Assembly (NCBI RefSeq): GCF_004664715.2
Contig: NC_051083.1
Location: 97,289,161 to 97,353,160 of the forward strand
DNA length: 64,000 nt
DNA from: Peromyscus leucopus
Taxonomy: Eukaryota > Chordata > Mammalia > Rodentia > Cricetidae
Direction of reading: 5' to 3'
Shown here: positions 11,916 through 23,159 of the stretch, in pieces
How positions within the stretch are numbered: the first letter of the stretch is position 1
Layout: the number at the start of each line of letters is the position of its first letter
Notes under the pieces: generated by a model
What the model saw: the letters and a program-made list of their open reading frames with translations, nothing else
What the model was told of the DNA's origin: nothing
The model's database searches: none
Position numbers and translations under genes: made by a program

Positions 11916-12154
11916 GGATTTGAAATGTTAATTGTATTTATCTGATTATTACATATAATATACATGTAATTGAAAAACATACTATAGCATAAATATAAAA
12001 TAAGTTATAAAAATAAAATATTCCATAGCCCAGAGGGTTTTTCTGTACATATAGTTGAGGGAAGAAACAGTAACATTCTTGCCCACATGTATGAGACTCT
12101 GGTTTGATCCCAAGTACTGCAAAAGGAAAAACCAAATAAACAAAAAGGACAATG

Positions 12155-12345
12155 TTTTTAGACAAGCATAGTGGTGCATTCCTGTAATTCCAGCAATAGG
12201 AAGGTATAGGATTAGGCTTAGGCTTAGGATTAAGCTTAGACTTAGGCTTAAAAATGAGTTGGAGGAAAGCCTGTGCTTTCACAGTGAGTTCAAGGTCAGC
12301 ATGGGATATAATGTGAGGCTTGAGGTTGGACATAACCTATCTCAA
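12155..12345 (+). repeat. Diverged B1-like SINE carrying a (CTTAGG)n insertion
   Basis: GCATAGTGGTGCATTCCTG then TAATTCCAGCAATAGG is B1-like. The expected middle is interrupted by a degenerate CTTAGG hexamer array at about 12210-12254, and GAGTTCAAGGTCAGCATGGG resumes after it. Confidence 0.6.
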
Positions 12346-12359
12346 ATGATACAAATGAT

Positions 12360-13240
12360 ATTAGTACGTGGACCATGGTTTTGCACAGCAAGGACCTAAA
12401 ACAAGCACAATAGAATTATTACACAAGCCACAAATACAAACGACATGAGTAATTTTAAATTTTCAGTGGCTACATTACAACTGTGAAAATAAGTGAAATT
12501 GATTTTAATGTTATTTAACCCAAAATATAAAAACAGTATCTGTACAGTATTGTAATAATATAAAGATATTTTCGATTCCTTTTCCTTATAACACATTTTC
12601 AGAACCTGTTGTGTATTGTATACATCCACCTTATTTTATACTAGCCACATTTCATGTATTCAATAGCTACATTTATCTAGTGACTTTTATATTAGACAGT
12701 GAAGGACTGACCCTTTCACATAGGAGCCATAACCCAGTGTTTGCTCAAATATTTGAGATATTCAGGAAATGCTTGCCAATAAGCATCCCTACCCATTAAG
12801 TCGTTTCATCAGCCCAGGTGTCTTTTTTTCCCCTGGTGTCTTCTTAAAAATTATTTCCTTTTTTATGACTTCTGTGATTATAATATACTCATGCTATTTC
12901 CTCCTTCCTTGTCCCTCCCAAAATCCTCCTATATAACCCTTCTTACTTGCTTTCAAATTTGTGGCCTCCTTTTACATCAATTGCTGTTATATGGTACTTT
13001 GGGCAATTAATTTAACATTTTAGGAATATTTTATTGATTTATATGATATTTATAAGTTTCTTCACACTTGTGATAGCATTAAATTAAATATTTGTGAATA
13101 TCTAGTAATTAGCAGATCCTCCATAAATTATTTTGTCTTCCTTTTGAAATGTTCATAAGTAGAAGAAATTAATAACATTGGGGAAGCAGGCTCTAAAATA
13201 TGGATTTTTACACCTTTGTGAGATGGAGACTACTTAAAGA
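12360..13240. other. No gene recognised
   Basis: AT-rich unique sequence, short frames only. A fragment near 12840-12960 has L1-3'-UTR-like pyrimidine-rich composition. Confidence 0.45.
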
Positions 13241-13249
13241 TTAAAGGTA

Positions 13250-13336
13250 AATTTCTTTTTCTTTTCTTTCACCTTTCTGTCTTTCTTTTCTTCTTTCCTT
13301 CTTCTTTCTTTCCTACTTTCTTCCTTTCTTTCCTAC

Positions 13337-13399
<63 letters not shown>

Positions 13400-13412
13400 T
13401 CCTTCCTTCCTT
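13250..13412. repeat. Pyrimidine-rich tract with (TC)n
   Basis: CTTT/TTCC repeats lead into an uninterrupted TC run at about 13345-13397 and then TTCC units, adjoining a B1. Confidence 0.9.
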
Positions 13413-13533
13413 TTGAGACAGCGTTTCTCTGTGTGATCCCTGGCAGTCCTGGAACTCACTTGGTAGCCCAGGCTGGCCTCGAACTCACAGAGATCCACCT
13501 GCCTCTGCCTTCTGAGTGCTGGGATTAAAGGTA
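13413..13533 (-). repeat. B1 SINE
   Basis: GAGACAGCGTTTCTCTGTG, TGGCCTCGAACTCACAGAG and GAGTGCTGGGATTAAAGG are present in reverse-strand order. Confidence 0.9.
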
Positions 13534-13580
13534 AATTTCAATCATTTAGCTTTTCTTCACTTTCACAAAATTTACTTTTT

Positions 13581-13614
13581 ATACTTGATATTAGCCAAAA
13601 GACTGAGCAGTGAT
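13581..13614 (-). pseudogene. U2 snRNA 5'-end fragment
   Basis: The reverse complement matches the first 34 bases of U2 snRNA at about 28 of 34 positions by my count, including the invariant CTTTTGGCTAA core. Only the 5' end is present, so this is a truncated, diverged snRNA-derived pseudogene. It lies just beyond a reverse-strand B1. Confidence 0.65.
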
Positions 13615-13669
13615 TCAACTTTCTTACTTTTGAAAGGACTGTTTATTTTGGTTTCTAATTAAAACTTCA

Positions 13670-15304
13670 ATATGCTATCTCTGCTCCCCCAGATCCAATA
13701 CCCCAATCTCATCCCCAGGACAGAACACCAGCTTCATCCTTCCTTCCCCCTGCCCACATTTCCTGTTAACTCCACAATCCATTCCTTCCTAACCTTCATC
13801 CCTCCACTCAGTCACCTTATCCATGCCCCCAACCCCAGCAGGCACCCTTGCTAACCCAAGGGCCATTCCTCCCAGGGCAACAAGTAGGCTGAAGGCAGAC
13901 CAACATCTCTACTCCTATGGCTGTTAAGATCCAGTACCCTCAGTTTCATCACCAGTTCTGTGGCAGGAAACCCACTGTGGTCTCCCTTTCCTATCTGACT
14001 CCATCCCCAGTGGAGCACAAAGATCTTCTCCCTCATCCCAGTATCCCAGCCACCAACAGCAGCTGGCATTCACTGGGAACACACTAGCTAAGCAGAACAG
14101 GGAAACAGGTAAGCTAACTGAAGACCTTCACCACTCACTCCACCCCTCCAAATCCTATCCCCGAGCCTCATCCCCAGTGCTGCAACAGAATAGCAGCCTC
14201 AACCTTCCTTACCCACTGTCCACATCTCCTGTGGATCCTACAGTCCATCCACTGCTAGCTTCCTTTGGTAGCTATTCCCAGCCACCAACTCCAGCAGGCA
14301 CCCTCTGCTAATCCATAGGCAATCTCTCTCCGTATGCCCAGTTCAGTCCCCGAGTCTCATCCTCAGCTCTGCAGCAGAACACCAATGGCAGCCTTCCCTG
14401 CCCACCTACTCCCATTTCCTGTGGATCCAACAGATCTTCCCCTTCTAACCACCCCCCACTCTCATTGCTTTGTTCCAGACCCCAAACACATCAGGTGTCC
14501 CCTTCTAACCTAAGGGCTGCTCCTCCCAGGGCAACAAGTAGGCTGAAGGCAAACCCACATCTCTCTTCCTGTTCCTAAGATCCAATCCCTCCCCCACAGT
14601 CTCATCCCCAGCTCTGTAGCAGGAAATACACTGCAATCTCCCTTTCCTCTTTGACCCCATCCCCAATGAATCAAGACCTTCTTCCCTAACCTCCCTTTCC
14701 CCAACTCTTTTCACTATCCCAGCCTCCAACACCAGCAGACATTTCTTGTGAACACTCCAGGTGGGCAAGCTATTAAAACAGGCAACATACAGCCATCACA
14801 CCCCCCAAAAAAATCCAGAAAGGAAACAGAAACCAAGGAACAAAACACCCACCCAACAAAGACAAATCCAGAAATCAGTAGACCTATAATCATCCCAAAC
14901 GCAGATGCCTAGACACCTGCATAAAAACATAATCAATAACAGCCGGGGCAATAGGTCTCCACTAAAGTCCAATTATCCTACCACAGCAGGCCCTAAAAAC
15001 TACACGATAACTGAAACACAAGAAAAGGACCTTAAAACCAACTATATGAAGATGATAGAGATCCTGATGAACAAAACGAATAAATCCCATTAAAAATCCA
15101 GAAAAACACAAACAATTGGAGGAAATTAATAAAGCCCTTAAAGAAATCCAGGAAAACACAAATTATTGGAGGAAATGAATAAATCCCTTAAAGAGAGCCC
15201 AGAAACTACAAACAAATAGTTGAAGGAAACAAAACTGTTCAAGACCTAAAAATGGAAATAGAAGCAATAAAGAAAACAAAAACTGAGGGAATTCTGTAAA
15301 TGAA
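13670..15304 (+). mobile_element. L1 5' end: repeat-bearing 5' UTR and start of ORF1, lacking the rest
   Basis: 13690-14780 is C-rich and contains at least five diverged repeats of an ATCCAATCCC...TCATCCCCAGCTCTGCAGCAG-like block, near 13692, 13929, 14149, 14340 and 14579. A GGGCAACAAGTAGGCTGAAG block occurs twice, 652 bases apart. 14820-15300 matches the L1 5' UTR/ORF1 junction and ORF1 start (AAAAGGACCTTAAAACCAAC, ATGAAGATGATAGAGATCC). It stops at a B1 fragment; no ORF1 core or ORF2 follows. A 5' L1 end without its 3' end implies later deletion or recombination. Confidence 0.75.
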
Positions 15305-15388
15305 AACTGGCCTCAAACTCACAGAGATCCACCTGCCTCTGCTTCCCGAGTGCTGGGGTTAAAGGTGTGCACCAGCACACCCAGCTGG
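15304..15388 (-). repeat. B1 fragment
   Basis: Only the left half in reverse orientation: CTGGCCTCAAACTCACAGAG through GTGCTGGGGTTAAAGGTG. It abuts the broken end of the upstream L1. Confidence 0.85.
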
Positions 15389-15457
15389 TATGCCAGTATT
15401 TTATTTACCCAAATTGAGGTTGTGGCATGATTTAAGGAGATAAGCCTGAGCTTAGTC

Positions 15458-17169
15458 CTTCTGTAAAGCAAAGGACACTGTCAATAAGACAAAACGACAG
15501 CCTACAGAATGAGAAAAGATCTTCACCAACGCCACATTTGTCAGAGGGCTGATCTCCAAAATATATAAAGAACTCAAGAAATTAGACACCAAAATACCAA
15601 ATAACCCAACTAAAAATGGGCTACAGATCTAAACAGAATTCTCAACAGAAGAATCTCAAATGGCCAAAATACACTTAAAGAATTATTCAACATCCTTAGT
15701 CATCAGGAAAACGCAAAACAAACGACTCTGAGATACCATCTTACACCTGTTAGAATGGCTAAGATCAAAAACACTGATGACAGCTTATGCTGGAGAGGAT
15801 GTGGAGAAAGGGGAACATTCCTCCAGTGTTGGTGGGAGTGCAAACTTGTTCAGCCACTTTGGAAATCGGTATGGTGTTTTCTCCGAAAATTGGGAATCAA
15901 TTTACCTCAAGACCCAGCTATACCACTCTTGGGCATATACCCAAGGAATGCTCAATCATACCACAAGGACACTTTGTTCAACTATGTTCATAGCAGCTTT
16001 ATTCATAATAGCCAGAACCTGGAAACAACCTAGTTGCCCCTCAACCAAAAAATGGATAAAGAAAATGTGGTACATATACACAGTGGAGTACTACTCAGCT
16101 GATAAAGAAAAAAACAATGACATCATTAAATTTGCAGGCAAAGGGTAGAACTAGAAAATATCATCCTGAGTGAGGAAACCCAGGCTCAGAAAAACAAACA
16201 TGGTATGTACTCACTCATAAGTGGATAGTAGTTGTAAAGCAAAGGATAATCAGACTACAATCCACAGCCCCAGAGAAGCTAGGTAGCAAGGAGGACCCTA
16301 AGAGGGACTCATGGATTTCCCTGGGAAGGGAAATCAAAAAAATGTCCTGGGGAAACTGGGGGTGGGGTGGAGGGTTAGAGGGGAAGGGATGGGAGATGGG
16401 AACATGAGATATCAGGATGGTCAGTTTGCAGGAGGGATGAAGAGGGAAAGCAACGAAAGAGATTTCCTGACAGAGAGGGCCATTATGGGGTTAGGGAGAA
16501 ACCTGGTGCTGGGAAAACTCCTAGAAATCCTCAAGGATGACCCCAGCTAACACTAGTAGCAATCGTGGAGAGGGTGCCTGAACTGGCCTTCTCCTGTAAT
16601 CAGATTGGTGACTACCCAAATTGTCATCATAGAACCTCCATCCAGTAACTGATGGAAGCAGATGCAGAGATCCACAGCCAAGCACTGAGCCAAGCTCCAG
16701 GAGTCCAGCTGAAGAGAGGGAGGAAGTCAAGCAAGGGAGGTCAAGATCATGATGGGGAAACCCACAGAGACAGCTGACCCGAGCTGATGGGAGCTCATGG
16801 ACTCTGGACCGACAGCTAGAGAGGCTGCAAGGGACCCACCTAGGTCTTCTGTATGTGGGTGACAGTTGTGTGGCTTGGTCTATTTGATGGGGCCCCTAGC
16901 AGTGGGACTGGGATCTGTCCCTGGCACATGAGCTAGCTTTTGGGAACCTATTCCCTGTGGTAGGATGCCTCACTCAAACTTGATGCAGGGGGAAGGAGCT
17001 TAGTCCTGCCTCAACTTAGTATGTCATGTGTTGTTGACTCCCATGGAAGGCTTTACCTTTTCTGAGGAGTGGATGGAGGAGAGAGGAAGTGGCAGGAGAG
17101 AACAGAAGAGGAGGAAGAGGAAACTGTGATTGGTATATAAAATAAATTTAAAAATTTAATAAAAAAAGA
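15458..17169 (+). mobile_element. 5'-truncated L1 with 12-bp target duplication
   Basis: Starts within ORF2, runs through its C-terminal coding part (broken frames; longest piece about 123 codons at 15777-16148) and a full 3' UTR, and ends in an A-rich tail. CTGAGCTTAGTC occurs at 15446-15457 and 17170-17181, an exact target duplication defining both ends. Not capable of retrotransposition. Confidence 0.93.
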
Positions 17170-17275
17170 CTGAGCTTAGTCACTATGAAAAAAATCCAGT
17201 TAGGAGTCATCTCCCTAACTTGAGTCAGGATGTAGGTGGTCTTGTTTGATTCTCCTAGACAGTAACCATTTTCTT

Positions 17276-18404
17276 TTTGTTTTTTATTTAAAAGTTTTTT
17301 TTTTTTTTCTGCCGAGCCGTGGTGGTGGTGGTGGTGGTGGTGGTGCACGCCTTTAATCCCAGCACTTAGAAGGCAGAGGCAGGCGAATCTCTGTGAGTTC
17401 GAGGCCAGCTTGGTCTACAGAGCAAGATCCAGGACAGGCACCAAAACTACACAGAGAAACCCTGTCTCGAAAAAACAAAAAGAAAAAGTTTTTTTTTTTC
17501 CATTTTACATGCCAACTACAGTTCCCCCTCCTTCCTCTCCCCCACTAGCCTCCCACCTTTCCCCCCACCCTACCCCTCAGCCACTCCTCAGTGAGGGTAA
17601 GGCCCTCCAATGAGGAGTCAACAAAGTCTGGCAGGACAAAGCCCCTATCCTCTGTATCGAGGCTGAGCAAGGTATTCCTCCATAGGGAATGGGCTCCAAA
17701 AAGCCAATTCATGCACTAGGATAAGCCCTGGTCCCACTGCAGTGGCCCCACATACTGCCCAACCCACACAACTGTCACCCACATCCAGAGGGTCTAGTTT
17801 GGTCCCATGCAGGTTCCCCAGCTATCAGTCCAGAGTCAGTGAGCTCCAACTAGCTGGAGTCAACTGTCTCTGTGGGTTTCTCCAATCATGATCTTGACCC
17901 TCCCTGGCTCATATAAACCTTCCTCCCTCTCTTCGACTGGACTCTGGGAGCTCCACTCAGTACTTAGCTGTGGATCTCTGCATCTGCTTCCATCAGTTAC
18001 TGGATGGAGGTTCTATGATGACAATTAGGGTAGTCACTAATCTGATTACAAGAGAAGGCCAGTTCAGGCACCCTCTGCATTATTGCTAGGAGTCTTAGCT
18101 GGGGTCATCCTTGTGAATTCCTGGGAATTTTCCTAGCACCAGGTTTCTCCCTAAACCCAGAATGGCTCCCTTTATCAAGACATCTCTTTCCTTGCTCTCC
18201 CTCTCTGTGCCTCCTCCAACTCAAACATCCTGTTCCCTCATGTTCTCTTGCCACCTTCTCTTCCCTCCTTCCCTCCTCCCTTCACCACATTCCCAATTTA
18301 CTCAGGAGATTTTATCTCTTTCCCCTTCCTAGGGGGATCCATGCATGTCTCTCTTAGTGTCTTCCTTGTTACCTAGCTTCTCTGGGGTTATGGATTATAT
18401 CCGG
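17276..18404 (-). mobile_element. L1 3' UTR (reverse strand) with 15-bp target duplication
   Basis: AGTAACCATTTTCTT at 17261-17275 and 18405-18419 brackets a poly(T)-led reverse-strand L1 3' UTR of the same family as 15458-17169. A forward B1 is inserted in the poly(T) at 17315-17485. Confidence 0.93.
17315..17485 (+). repeat. B1 SINE with (GGT)n expansion
   Basis: Full-length B1 whose 5' GGTGGTGG box has expanded to nine GGT/GTG units (17320-17346). It is flanked by AAAAGTTTTTTTTT on both sides. Confidence 0.93.
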
Positions 18405-18424
18405 AGTAACCATTTTCTTAATGT

Positions 18425-18520
18425 TCAAAATTTGTTGTGGCTGTGGTGGCCTACACCGGCAGGATTTGCTGAAGAAGGCAGAGGCAGGAGGATCATGAGT
18501 TCAAGGCCAGCCTGGGCTAC
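18425..18520 (+). repeat. B1-like fragment
   Basis: GGCTGTGGTGGCCTACAC, AAGGCAGAGGCAGGAGGATC and AGTTCAAGGCCAGCCTGGG. Its 3' end is replaced by the Eprs1-like pseudogene, without an A tail. Confidence 0.8.
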
Positions 18521-18775
18521 ACAAATATGGGGAAGTAGCAGTTCTTAACACAGAGTTTCTTGATCTCAGCATCAAAGAAGTCCTTAATGGATTCCCAAAT
18601 GGAGTACAACCAGGAATGGAGAATATAGCAGCCAATCACATCGTAGTATTTAATCATCTCTGACTTTGTGATAACCCGTTTCACTGGTGGGTCGAACAGC
18701 AATTGGTTCTGCCAACTCTGTCATACCAGATCTTGTAACCCAAGCAACCTCCTGGACAAAGTCATGGATGTGACT
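18520..18775 (-). pseudogene. Eprs1: Eprs1 (glutamyl-prolyl-tRNA synthetase) pseudogene fragment, rearranged
   Basis: The minus strand encodes two pieces of the prolyl-tRNA synthetase domain. Piece B (18775-18677) reads [19 protein letters not shown] then RPTSET. Piece A (18675-18520) reads [29 protein letters not shown] and NCYFPIFV. In the intact protein, as I remember human EPRS1, A comes before B; here B precedes A with a one-base frame change between them. The copy ends abruptly at a stop next to a B1-like fragment at 18425-18520. There are no introns and the fragment is short, so it cannot be functional. Retrocopy origin is inferred; no poly(A) tail is seen. Confidence 0.82.
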
Positions 18776-18779
18776 GTGC

Positions 18780-19205
18780 AATAATCTCCGGGATCCACAC
18801 TGACTAAGCTGTTGTTTCTACAGAGGCTCTGTGGTAGCTATGTAAGCTCCCTGCTTGCATTTTAATTACTAGAGAGATGCATGGATATCTATCTCTACAG
18901 CTAATGAAGAATCTGAAAATATTTTTTAGGTTTCCTTATCAACACAATATTCAGATAGTATTACATTAGATCTTTGGTTCTTCATGTAATATAAAGTGTA
19001 TAACTGTAACAAATAAAGTCTTAGAACTTGGCTATTTTTCACAGCTTTGCAAAGGATATATAAAAGTGAAATTACTAACAAGCAAGTGAACAAGTCAGTG
19101 AGTGCATAAAAAGAGAAGCTGTGAACTTTTTCAAATCTTCAAAAGAATTTTATGAAAACCTGTGAAAGTCAGTAACTCTCAAATTCACATAATAAAAACA
19201 AAAAT
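18780..19205. other. No gene recognised
   Basis: Unique AT-rich sequence after the pseudogene; no repeat family named. Confidence 0.5.
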
Positions 19206-19209
19206 AGTT

Positions 19210-19385
19210 AACACGGCAAGGCTGGACATGGCTCAGCAGTTAGGAGTACTTGCTGCTCTTTTAAAGTACCTGAGTTCCGTTTTCATACCCCATATTTGGT
19301 AGCTCACAACTGCCTGACACCATCTTCTGGCCTCTCTGGACATCCACACAATTGTGTCACACACACATGTAAATAAATAAAATAT
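19210..19385 (+). repeat. B2 SINE
   Basis: GGCTGGACATGGCTCAGCAG, TGAGTTCCGTTTTCATACC, CACCATCTTCTGGCCTCTC and an AATAAATAAAAT tail. Confidence 0.85.
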
Positions 19386-19389
19386 TTTT

Positions 19390-20815
19390 AAGTACAACAC
19401 ATAAAAATCCAATGCCAGGAATAGGTTACTTCTTTTAGAGTTCTTGGCCAGTGAGGTACTATAGACTGCCCTGCCCCCCCAAAAAACATTTTAGGCTATT
19501 GTTAATGTTCTTGTTTACTCTACAGAACGTGACTATAAGGTCCTATTGCTGAAGACACCACATACCTCAGTCCATACAACATAGACAAATCAAACTGGTA
19601 CTGAATCAGAAACATTTTAAAAATAATTTATTTCACTTTATTTTATGTACATTGGTGTGAAGGTTTCAGATCCCCCAGAACTGGAGTTGTAGACAGTTGT
19701 GAGCTGCCATGTGGGGGCTGGGAATTGAACCCGGATCCTCTGGAAGAGCAGCCAGTGCTCTTAACTACTGAGCCATTTCTTCAGCCCCTGAATCAGAAAC
19801 TTTATCCCTCCTGGATAGTTTACATAGCACTAGAAGGTGCTATGAACACTACCAGAGGAGAAAAAGTAGTCATCAGTCTTACACAATTGTGAATTCTATG
19901 AGTTACCAGCCTGGCAAGACATGCCCACAGATATATTAGTGGCATGAATGTCATGGAAGCAACAAACCACTTTCTGATTGGATTTAAGGCCCAATCAACA
20001 AGATGAACCACATACATGGCCATGAATCTATGTCTAGACAGGCCATAGATACTAGTAGAAAACCTACTACTTTTATTCTGCTAAATGTATATAATTTTAA
20101 ATGAATTCCTAATGACCTGTCATTATACCTATAGATTAAGGTATCTGTCAACCCTCATCAGAGAAGCTTCTATTTATAATAGGTTATGGTCAATAAAGAG
20201 AGCCACAAACTTGCCAACGTGCAAAGAAAAAGAGACTACAGAATGTCTAGCTCTAAATGGAACATACATACTGCATCCCTTCCTCCAAAGGTTCATAGAT
20301 CATTGCAGAAGAGGGGAAAGAAAGGAGTGTAAGAGCCAGAGGTAGTAGGTGACTATAAGAAAACAGTATCTTTTGAACACAGCACATGCCCTGAACACAG
20401 GGCAGCTGCACATGTGAACTCCCAGAGGTTGTGACAGCATGCATAAGACCTGGGCAAACTCAAGCCAGATCAAATCTGAGCACTGAAGGGTGTTAAGCAG
20501 GAAGTTCCACTCCTAGCCCAGGAGCTATTAGCAACCAACTGTTTGCTGCTGGGAGAGGAAAAGTCAACTTTATCTAAGAATGTAGCCTCTGATAAGTCAA
20601 CTGTAAGTCAACCATGCTCTAGTGGAAAATCCAAGAGTATCTGGGTAGGATGAATTGGCCTTGGAGGAAGAATTACATAATGTTGGATGAAAAAGGAAGG
20701 TGGTGAATCTGGGAGGAGTCATAGAAGGGAAGATGAATATGATAAAAAATGTACAAAATTGTCAAAGATCTAATTAGAAAGTTCAAATGCAACAATGAAA
20801 AGATTTAAAAATATA
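19390..20815 (+). mobile_element. L1 3' UTR remnant
   Basis: GTCCTATTGCTGAAGACACC, the CATCAGAGAAGCTTC block and GTAAGAGCCAGAGG in order match the Lx-type 3' UTR also seen at 2400-3700. A reverse B2 interrupts it at 19625-19795. No ORF remains. Confidence 0.75.
19625..19795 (-). repeat. B2 SINE
   Basis: Reverse-strand B2: TTTATGTACATTGGTGTG tail end through AGCCAGTGCTCTTAACTACTG and GAGCCATTTCTTCAGCCCC. Confidence 0.9.
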
Positions 20816-20819
20816 CCAC

Positions 20820-21040
20820 ATGCTTTAAAAAAGTACAGTATATGGCATTCATATACTTACAATGCTTGTTTCTTTGAATAAGTCAAATTGGTAAAGTTTG
20901 CTTTTCAAAGAAATTCATTAATTAAACAGCATCTTTACTCAAATGAGCTTATGTTGTTGATGATACAATGCAGCATTAGCATGCATGTAGATTAAGTGGG
21001 GTATAAGGTCGTGGGGTGACTAAGCATTTCCCTGAATGCT
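20820..21040. other. No gene recognised
   Basis: AT-rich spacer. Confidence 0.5.
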
Positions 21041-21190
21041 AACAGTGCATGCACAGCCCTGGGACCCCAGAAGTGGCTGGAAGATGCCAGAAATGATAAC
21101 ACCTACTATGTGAATCCTGAGGATTGAAGTTAGGTTATTAGGATTATTGACAAGCACACTTACCCAATGAGCCATCCCAGTAGCCTCAAG
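21040..21190 (-). repeat. Diverged B3-like SINE
   Basis: GTGAATCCTGAGGATTGAAG and ACAAGCACACTTACCCAATG then GAGCCATCCCAG match the reverse end of a B3. Confidence 0.65.
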
Positions 21191-21356
21191 GTGTGATTTT
21201 TGACTGTCACTGGCTTGATGAATAATGATATTGAGAACCCTTATATGTATTCAGTGTACATTTGAATGGCTTTTAAAAAATTGTTTGCTCCAGTACTACC
21301 TAAATAAGTTACACATGTCTAATTTACTTATAACAGTGCCATTAAAAAGAAAAAAA

Positions 21357-21529
21357 GTCCAGGTGGTGGTGGCACACGCCTTTAATCCCAGCACTCGGGA
21401 GGCAGAGCCAGGCGGATCTCTGTGAGTTCGAGGCCTGGGCTACAGAGTGAGTTCCAGGAAAGGCGCAAAGCTACACAGAGAAACCCTGTCTCAAAAACAA
21501 CAAAAAAAAAAAAAGAAAAAAGAAAAAAG
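21357..21529 (+). repeat. B1 SINE
   Basis: Near-consensus forward B1 with a short internal deletion after GAGTTCGAGGCCTGGGC and an A/AAAG-rich tail. Confidence 0.95.
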
Positions 21530-21530
21530 A

Positions 21531-21725
21531 GGGCCAGGCCATCAGCAGTGGTGGCACATACCTGTAATCCCAGCACTCAGGAGGCAGAGGCAGGTGAAAC
21601 TTTTTGAGCTCGAGACCAGTCTGGTCTACAAAGCAAGTTCCAAGACAGCCAGGGCTACACAGAGAAGCCCTGTCTTGAAATAAAATAAAATAAAATAAAA
21701 TAAAATAAAATAAAATAAAATAAAA
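21531..21725 (+). repeat. B1 SINE with (TAAAA)n tail
   Basis: Second forward B1 directly behind the first; its tail is a regular TAAAA pentamer array at about 21677-21725. Confidence 0.95.
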
Positions 21726-21870
21726 AGAACAGAAGCCTTGTTACATAAAGGTCCTTTAGGACAAAGACTTCAGGTTTTCATGAGCACTGCAATTAGACAA
21801 ATGAGTGGGATAAACCAACAAGAAATGCACTTCAGAAAAGCTTCCTCAGAAGAATAGCTCCTTGGTTTAC

Positions 21871-23145
21871 AGAGTCAATAAGACAAAAAGACAGCCAACA
21901 GAATGGGAAAAGATCTTCACCAACCCCACATCTGACAGAGGATTGATCTCCACAGTATATAGAGAACTCAAGAAACTAGACATCAAAATACTGAACAGTC
22001 CGATTAAAAAATGGGCTAAAGAGCTAAACAGAGAACTCACAAAACAAGAACTACAAATAGCTGAAAGACATTTAAAGAAATGCTCAACATCCTTAATCAT
22101 CAGAGAAATGCAAAATCAAAACGACTCTGAGATACCACCTTACACCTGTCAGAATGGCTACGATCAAAAACACCAATGACAACCAATGTTGGAGAGGATG
22201 TGGAGCAAAGGGAACACTCTTCCACTGTTGGTGGGAATGCAAGCTTGTACAACCACTGTGGAAATCAGTATGGCAGTTTCTCAGAAAATTAGGAATCGAA
22301 CTACCTCAAGACTCAGCCATTCCACTCTTGGCATATACCCAAGGAATGCTGATTCATACCATAAAGATACATGCTCAGCTATGTTCATAGCAGCACTATT
22401 TGTAATAGCCAGAACCTGGAAACAACCTAGATGCCCATCAACGGAAGAATGGATGAAAAAAATGTGGTACATATACACAATGGAGTACTACTCAGCAGAG
22501 AAAAACAATGAAAGCATGAAATTTGCAGGCAAATGGATGAACTAGAAAAAATCATCCTGAGTGAGGTAACCCAAACCCAGAAAGACAGTCATGGTATGTA
22601 CTCACTCATAAGTGGATTCTAGATATAAAATAAAGAACAATCAGACCACAACCCATAGAACCATAGAGGCTATATATATAGCATGGAGGTCCTAGGACGA
22701 CTGTGGCTTATAATAAATTTCGGGTTTACTCAATTATTGAAAAAAAATAGCCAAATGAATGGAAACACATGAACTATGAACCAAAGGCTGAGGGTCCCCA
22801 GCTGGATCAGCGCTCTGAATAGGTGAGACAGTTGATTGGCTTGATCAGTTTGGGAGACATCCAGGCACTGAACCGGGTCCTGTGCTCATTGCATGAGTTG
22901 GCTGTTTGAAACCTGGAGCTTATGCAGGGACACTTGGCTCAGTCTGGAGGAAGGACTGGACCTGCCTGGACTGAGTCTACCAGGTTGATCGCAGTCCTCG
23001 GGGAGGACTTGTCCTGGAGGAGGTGTAATTGGGGAAGGCTGGGGGTAAGGGGAGGGGGTGGGAGGGGGAGAATAGGGGAACCCATGCCTGATATGTAGAA
23101 CTGAATGGTATTGTAAAATAAAATTATATATATATACAAAAGACC
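21871..23145 (+). mobile_element. 5'-truncated L1: ORF2 C-terminal part and 3' UTR
   Basis: From GTCAATAAGACAAAAAGAC through the ORF2 end; frames at 21862-22179 and 22186-22545 are ORF2 pieces separated by shifts. A G-rich 3' UTR follows, ending near TTGTAAAATAAAATTATAT. The 3' UTR differs from the 15458 copy, so it is a different subfamily. Confidence 0.88.
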
Positions 23146-23159
23146 TGGTACAGACATAT

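Noticed and set aside
12210..12254. True telomeric repeat or CRISPR-like array
   Set aside because: Units are too few and degenerate, lack spacers, and sit in a SINE.
13313..13498. Frame with alternating RERERE residues
   Set aside because: Translation of the (TC)n microsatellite and a B1.
15777..16148. 123-codon frame with RT-like C-terminal sequence
   Set aside because: It is the broken C-terminal part of L1 ORF2 within the truncated insertion, not an independent gene.
17148..17348. Frame beginning with a run of histidines
   Set aside because: Polyhistidine is the reverse translation of the B1 GGT/GTG expansion; not a metal-binding protein.
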